Source: DASTPP01 sp035762175 (GTDB lineage: Bacteria > Myxococcota_A > Polyangia > Polyangiales > Polyangiaceae). Taken from it: 14,792 nt of DNA. The notes under the pieces are model-generated. The model searched no databases. It worked only from the letters and a program-made list of their open reading frames with translations, and was not told where the DNA came from. The stretch lies in assembly GCA_035762175.1 (NCBI GenBank), contig DASTPP010000113.1, positions 1 to 14,792 on the forward strand. The letters are read 5' to 3'. Positions 12,879 through 14,792 of this stretch are shown here, piece by piece (position 1 is the stretch's first letter; every line of letters starts with the position of its first letter). Position numbers and translations under genes: made by a program.

Positions 12879-12991
12879 GGCTTGCGACGGGTCGCACCTT
12901 CGTCGCGCCCAGTAACGCTCGTTGGCCGTCCCGATGACGATTCGGTGACGAGCGCAATCGGGGCGCCAAATTTCACCCGGGCGCGCGCACC
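12879..12991. promoter_or_regulatory. Divergent promoter region of tonB and the kinase gene
   Basis: This 113-bp gap lies between two divergent genes and must contain promoters for both, including the likely main promoter of the tonB-exbB-exbD-exbD block. TGACGA occurs twice, at 12935-12940 and 12946-12951, 11 bp apart (one helical turn), which could be an operator. A short A/T patch, CCAAATTTCACC, lies near 12966-12977. No consensus promoter or Fur-box is recognisable. Confidence 0.35.
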
Positions 12992-14758
12992 ATGTATCCT
13001 GCGGCGCCCCCCATGGTGTCGATCTTGACGGCGTACCGCGACCTGGTGCGCCTGCGCGAAATCTACGTCGTGCTCGTCCGGCACGGCTTCGGCGAGCTCG
13101 CCTCGCGCCTGGGCCTCGGCCGGCGCCGGTCGCCGGCCCCGCGGGCGCTCTTGCCGGCGGGCGAGGCGCCGCCCTCGTCGCGGGGCTCGTCGATGTTGGT
13201 CGAGCGGGGCGAGGCGCTCGAGGCGCCGGCCGAGGCCCAGGCGCAGGGCGAGCAAGAGCTCTCGCGCATCTCGCCGGCCGAGCGCGTGCGCCTGGTCGCC
13301 CAGGACCTCGGCCCCTCCTTCATCAAGCTCGGCCAGATCGCCTCGACCCGCACCGACGCGCTCCCGCCCGAGTATGTCGCCGAGCTGAAGAAGCTCCAAG
13401 ACTCGGTCGCGCCCTTCCCCTTCGAGGAGGTCCGGCGGCAGGTCGAGGCCTCGCTCGCCCGCCCCCTCGAGGACGTCTACGCGAGCTTCGACGAGCGGCC
13501 GCTCGCGGCGGCGAGCATCGGGCAGGTGCACCGGGCGGTCTTGCGCACGCCGGAGGGCCCGCGCGAGGTGGTGGTCAAGGTGCAGCGGCCGGGGGTGGCG
13601 CAGACCGTGGCGCGCGATCTCGAGCTCTTGCACGCGCTCGCGGCGCTCGTCGAGCGCACCATCCCCGAGTCGCACATCTACTCGCCGCGCCAGCTCGTCG
13701 CGAACTTCGACCGGGCCATCACCGCCGAGCTCGACTACGGGGTCGAGGCCGAGCACGCGCGCCGCTTCGCGAAGAACTTCGAGGGGCGGGGCGAGGTGAA
13801 GTTCCCCGCGGTGTACGCCGAGGCGTCGTCGAAGCAGGTGCTGACGCTCGAGTTCCTGCCGGGCAAGAAGGTGTACGACGCCATCGCCGAGGGGCACTCG
13901 GGGCCGGGGCTCGCCAAGACCGCGGTCGGCGTGCTCGTGAAGATGATCTTCGACGACGGCTTCTTCCACGCCGACCCGCACCCGGGGAACATCTTGGTGC
14001 TGGGCCCGCCCGAGCGGCCCGTCTTCGGGCTCGTCGACCTCGGCATGGTGGGGCGGCTCTCGGCCGACCTGCGCGACAAGACGGTCGACCTGATGCTGGC
14101 GGCGGTGCGCGAGGACGCGCTCGCCATCGCCGACGCCATCTACGCCATCGGCACGCCGACCCGCAAGGTCGACCTGCGCGCCTACCGGGCCGACGTCTCG
14201 CTGCTGGCCGAGAAGTACCTCGGCCGGCGCCTGAAAGATCTCGAGCTCTCGTCGCTCTTGCGCGACCTCGTGCAGGGCGCGAAAAAGCACGGCATCGAGA
14301 TCCCGCCCGACTTTCTGATGGTGGGCAAGGCGCTGATGACGCTCGAGGGCATCGGCCGCGAGATCGACCCCGAGCTCGACGTGTTCGCCGAGGCGCGGCC
14401 CTACTTTCTCGACCTCTTGAAGAAGCGCTACTCGCCCGAGCGCATCTTGAACGAGGTCTGGCGGGGCCTCGAGCGCCTGTCGGGCGTCGCGTCCGACCTG
14501 CCGCACCAGGCGCGCGAGATCCTCGACGACTTGCGGCTCGGGCGGCTGCAGATGAAGACGCTCGACCCGGCGCTCTACCCGGCGATCGACCGGCTCGGCC
14601 GGCGCGTCTTCTCGGGGGTGGTGACGGCGGCCTTCTTGCTGGGCGGCTCGGGGCTGCTCGCCTCGCACGCGGCGCCGCCCGCGCTCGGCTACGGGCTGCT
14701 CGGCGGCGGGGCGCTCGTGTTCGTGCTGCACATGGCGCGCGATCTGTGGCGGAAGTAG
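12992..14758 (+). CDS. AarF/UbiB (ABC1/ADCK) family atypical kinase, membrane-anchored
   Basis: This 588-residue protein belongs to the UbiB/COQ8 family of atypical protein-kinase-like ATPases linked to quinone or other lipid metabolism. All hallmarks are intact: the KxGQ motif (IKLGQIASTR, K112), the Ala-rich loop AAASIGQVH (172-180), nucleotide-binding Lys196 in VVVKVQRPG, catalytic HADPHPGN at 326-333, and the metal-binding DLG at 349-351. The last 50 residues contain two hydrophobic segments (about 541-562 and 566-583), the C-terminal membrane anchor of this family. Residues 44-90 are a Pro/Ala-rich low-complexity insert before the KxGQ region. The ATG at 12992 is chosen; ATG at 13013 (residue 8, MVSILTAYRD) is an equally good start. 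A quinone role is not certain, because no ubiquinone or menaquinone genes are adjacent. Confidence 0.93.
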   Translation: MYPAAPPMVSILTAYRDLVRLREIYVVLVRHGFGELASRLGLGRRRSPAPRALLPAGEAPPSSRGSSMLVERGEALEAPAEAQAQGEQELSRISPAERVRLVAQDLGPSFIKLGQIASTRTDALPPEYVAELKKLQDSVAPFPFEEVRRQVEASLARPLEDVYASFDERPLAAASIGQVHRAVLRTPEGPREVVVKVQRPGVAQTVARDLELLHALAALVERTIPESHIYSPRQLVANFDRAITAELDYGVEAEHARRFAKNFEGRGEVKFPAVYAEASSKQVLTLEFLPGKKVYDAIAEGHSGPGLAKTAVGVLVKMIFDDGFFHADPHPGNILVLGPPERPVFGLVDLGMVGRLSADLRDKTVDLMLAAVREDALAIADAIYAIGTPTRKVDLRAYRADVSLLAEKYLGRRLKDLELSSLLRDLVQGAKKHGIEIPPDFLMVGKALMTLEGIGREIDPELDVFAEARPYFLDLLKKRYSPERILNEVWRGLERLSGVASDLPHQAREILDDLRLGRLQMKTLDPALYPAIDRLGRRVFSGVVTAAFLLGGSGLLASHAAPPALGYGLLGGGALVFVLHMARDLWRK

Positions 14759-14792
14759 TGCGGCCCGCCGGCCCGCCCGGTACGTCCGCCGG

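Noticed and set aside
12879..12991. Fur-box controlling tonB
   Set aside because: No GATAATGATAATCATTATC-like palindrome or clear A/T-rich dyad is present.
14759..14792. Terminator after the kinase gene
   Set aside because: The 34 remaining bases are G/C-rich with short CCGGC/GCCGG complementarity but no complete stem plus T tract before the window ends.

Overview
This is a very GC-rich stretch of bacterial chromosome, with codons ending almost always in G or C. The protein families point to a Gram-negative deltaproteobacterial-type organism, most likely Myxococcota (Polyangiales-like). The reasons are Gly/Ser/Pro-rich lipoprotein and receptor linkers, a sigma/anti-sigma/caspase gene trio, a tonB-exbB-exbD-exbD cluster and long GC-rich intergenic repeats. 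The lineage is inferred from gene style; no rRNA or other marker gene lies in the window.

Layout. Bases 1-800 hold no convincing gene. They contain a terminator-like hairpin, a second strong hairpin, and an array of about ten 42/43-bp units (about 246-663). Next come three tightly packed plus-strand genes (800-3976): an ECF-type sigma factor, a membrane-spanning zinc-finger (ZAS-like) anti-sigma factor overlapping it by ATGA, and an exported caspase-like protein with an EF-hand loop and a C-terminal part that looks like an outer-membrane beta-barrel. A 23-bp inverted repeat separates this trio from a convergent minus-strand block.

The minus-strand block (12878 down to 4128) reads as an energised outer-membrane uptake system. 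Its order is tonB, exbB, exbD, a second exbD, a 1023-aa TonB-dependent receptor, a beta-helix lipoprotein, and an unrecognised beta-rich protein. TonB/ExbB/ExbD would carry proton-motive force across the periplasm to the receptor. The lipoprotein is presumably its surface or periplasmic partner. The substrate cannot be read from the sequence. Two genes in this block have anomalous 3' ends: tonB appears to carry a one-base frameshift a few codons before its natural stop, and the lipoprotein frame runs about 80 codons past its domain, through a 29-bp inverted repeat and into the next gene. Divergent from tonB, a complete AarF/UbiB-type atypical kinase gene (12992-14758) closes the window.

The best candidate for an undescribed system is the sigma/anti-sigma/caspase-barrel trio, which looks like an envelope-sensing circuit with a Ca2+-binding, outer-membrane-tethered caspase as effector or protease. 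The repeat array next to it, a duplicated gene end that forms a 16-codon mini-ORF inside the trio, and the alternative hairpins between receptor and lipoprotein are the most notable non-coding signals.
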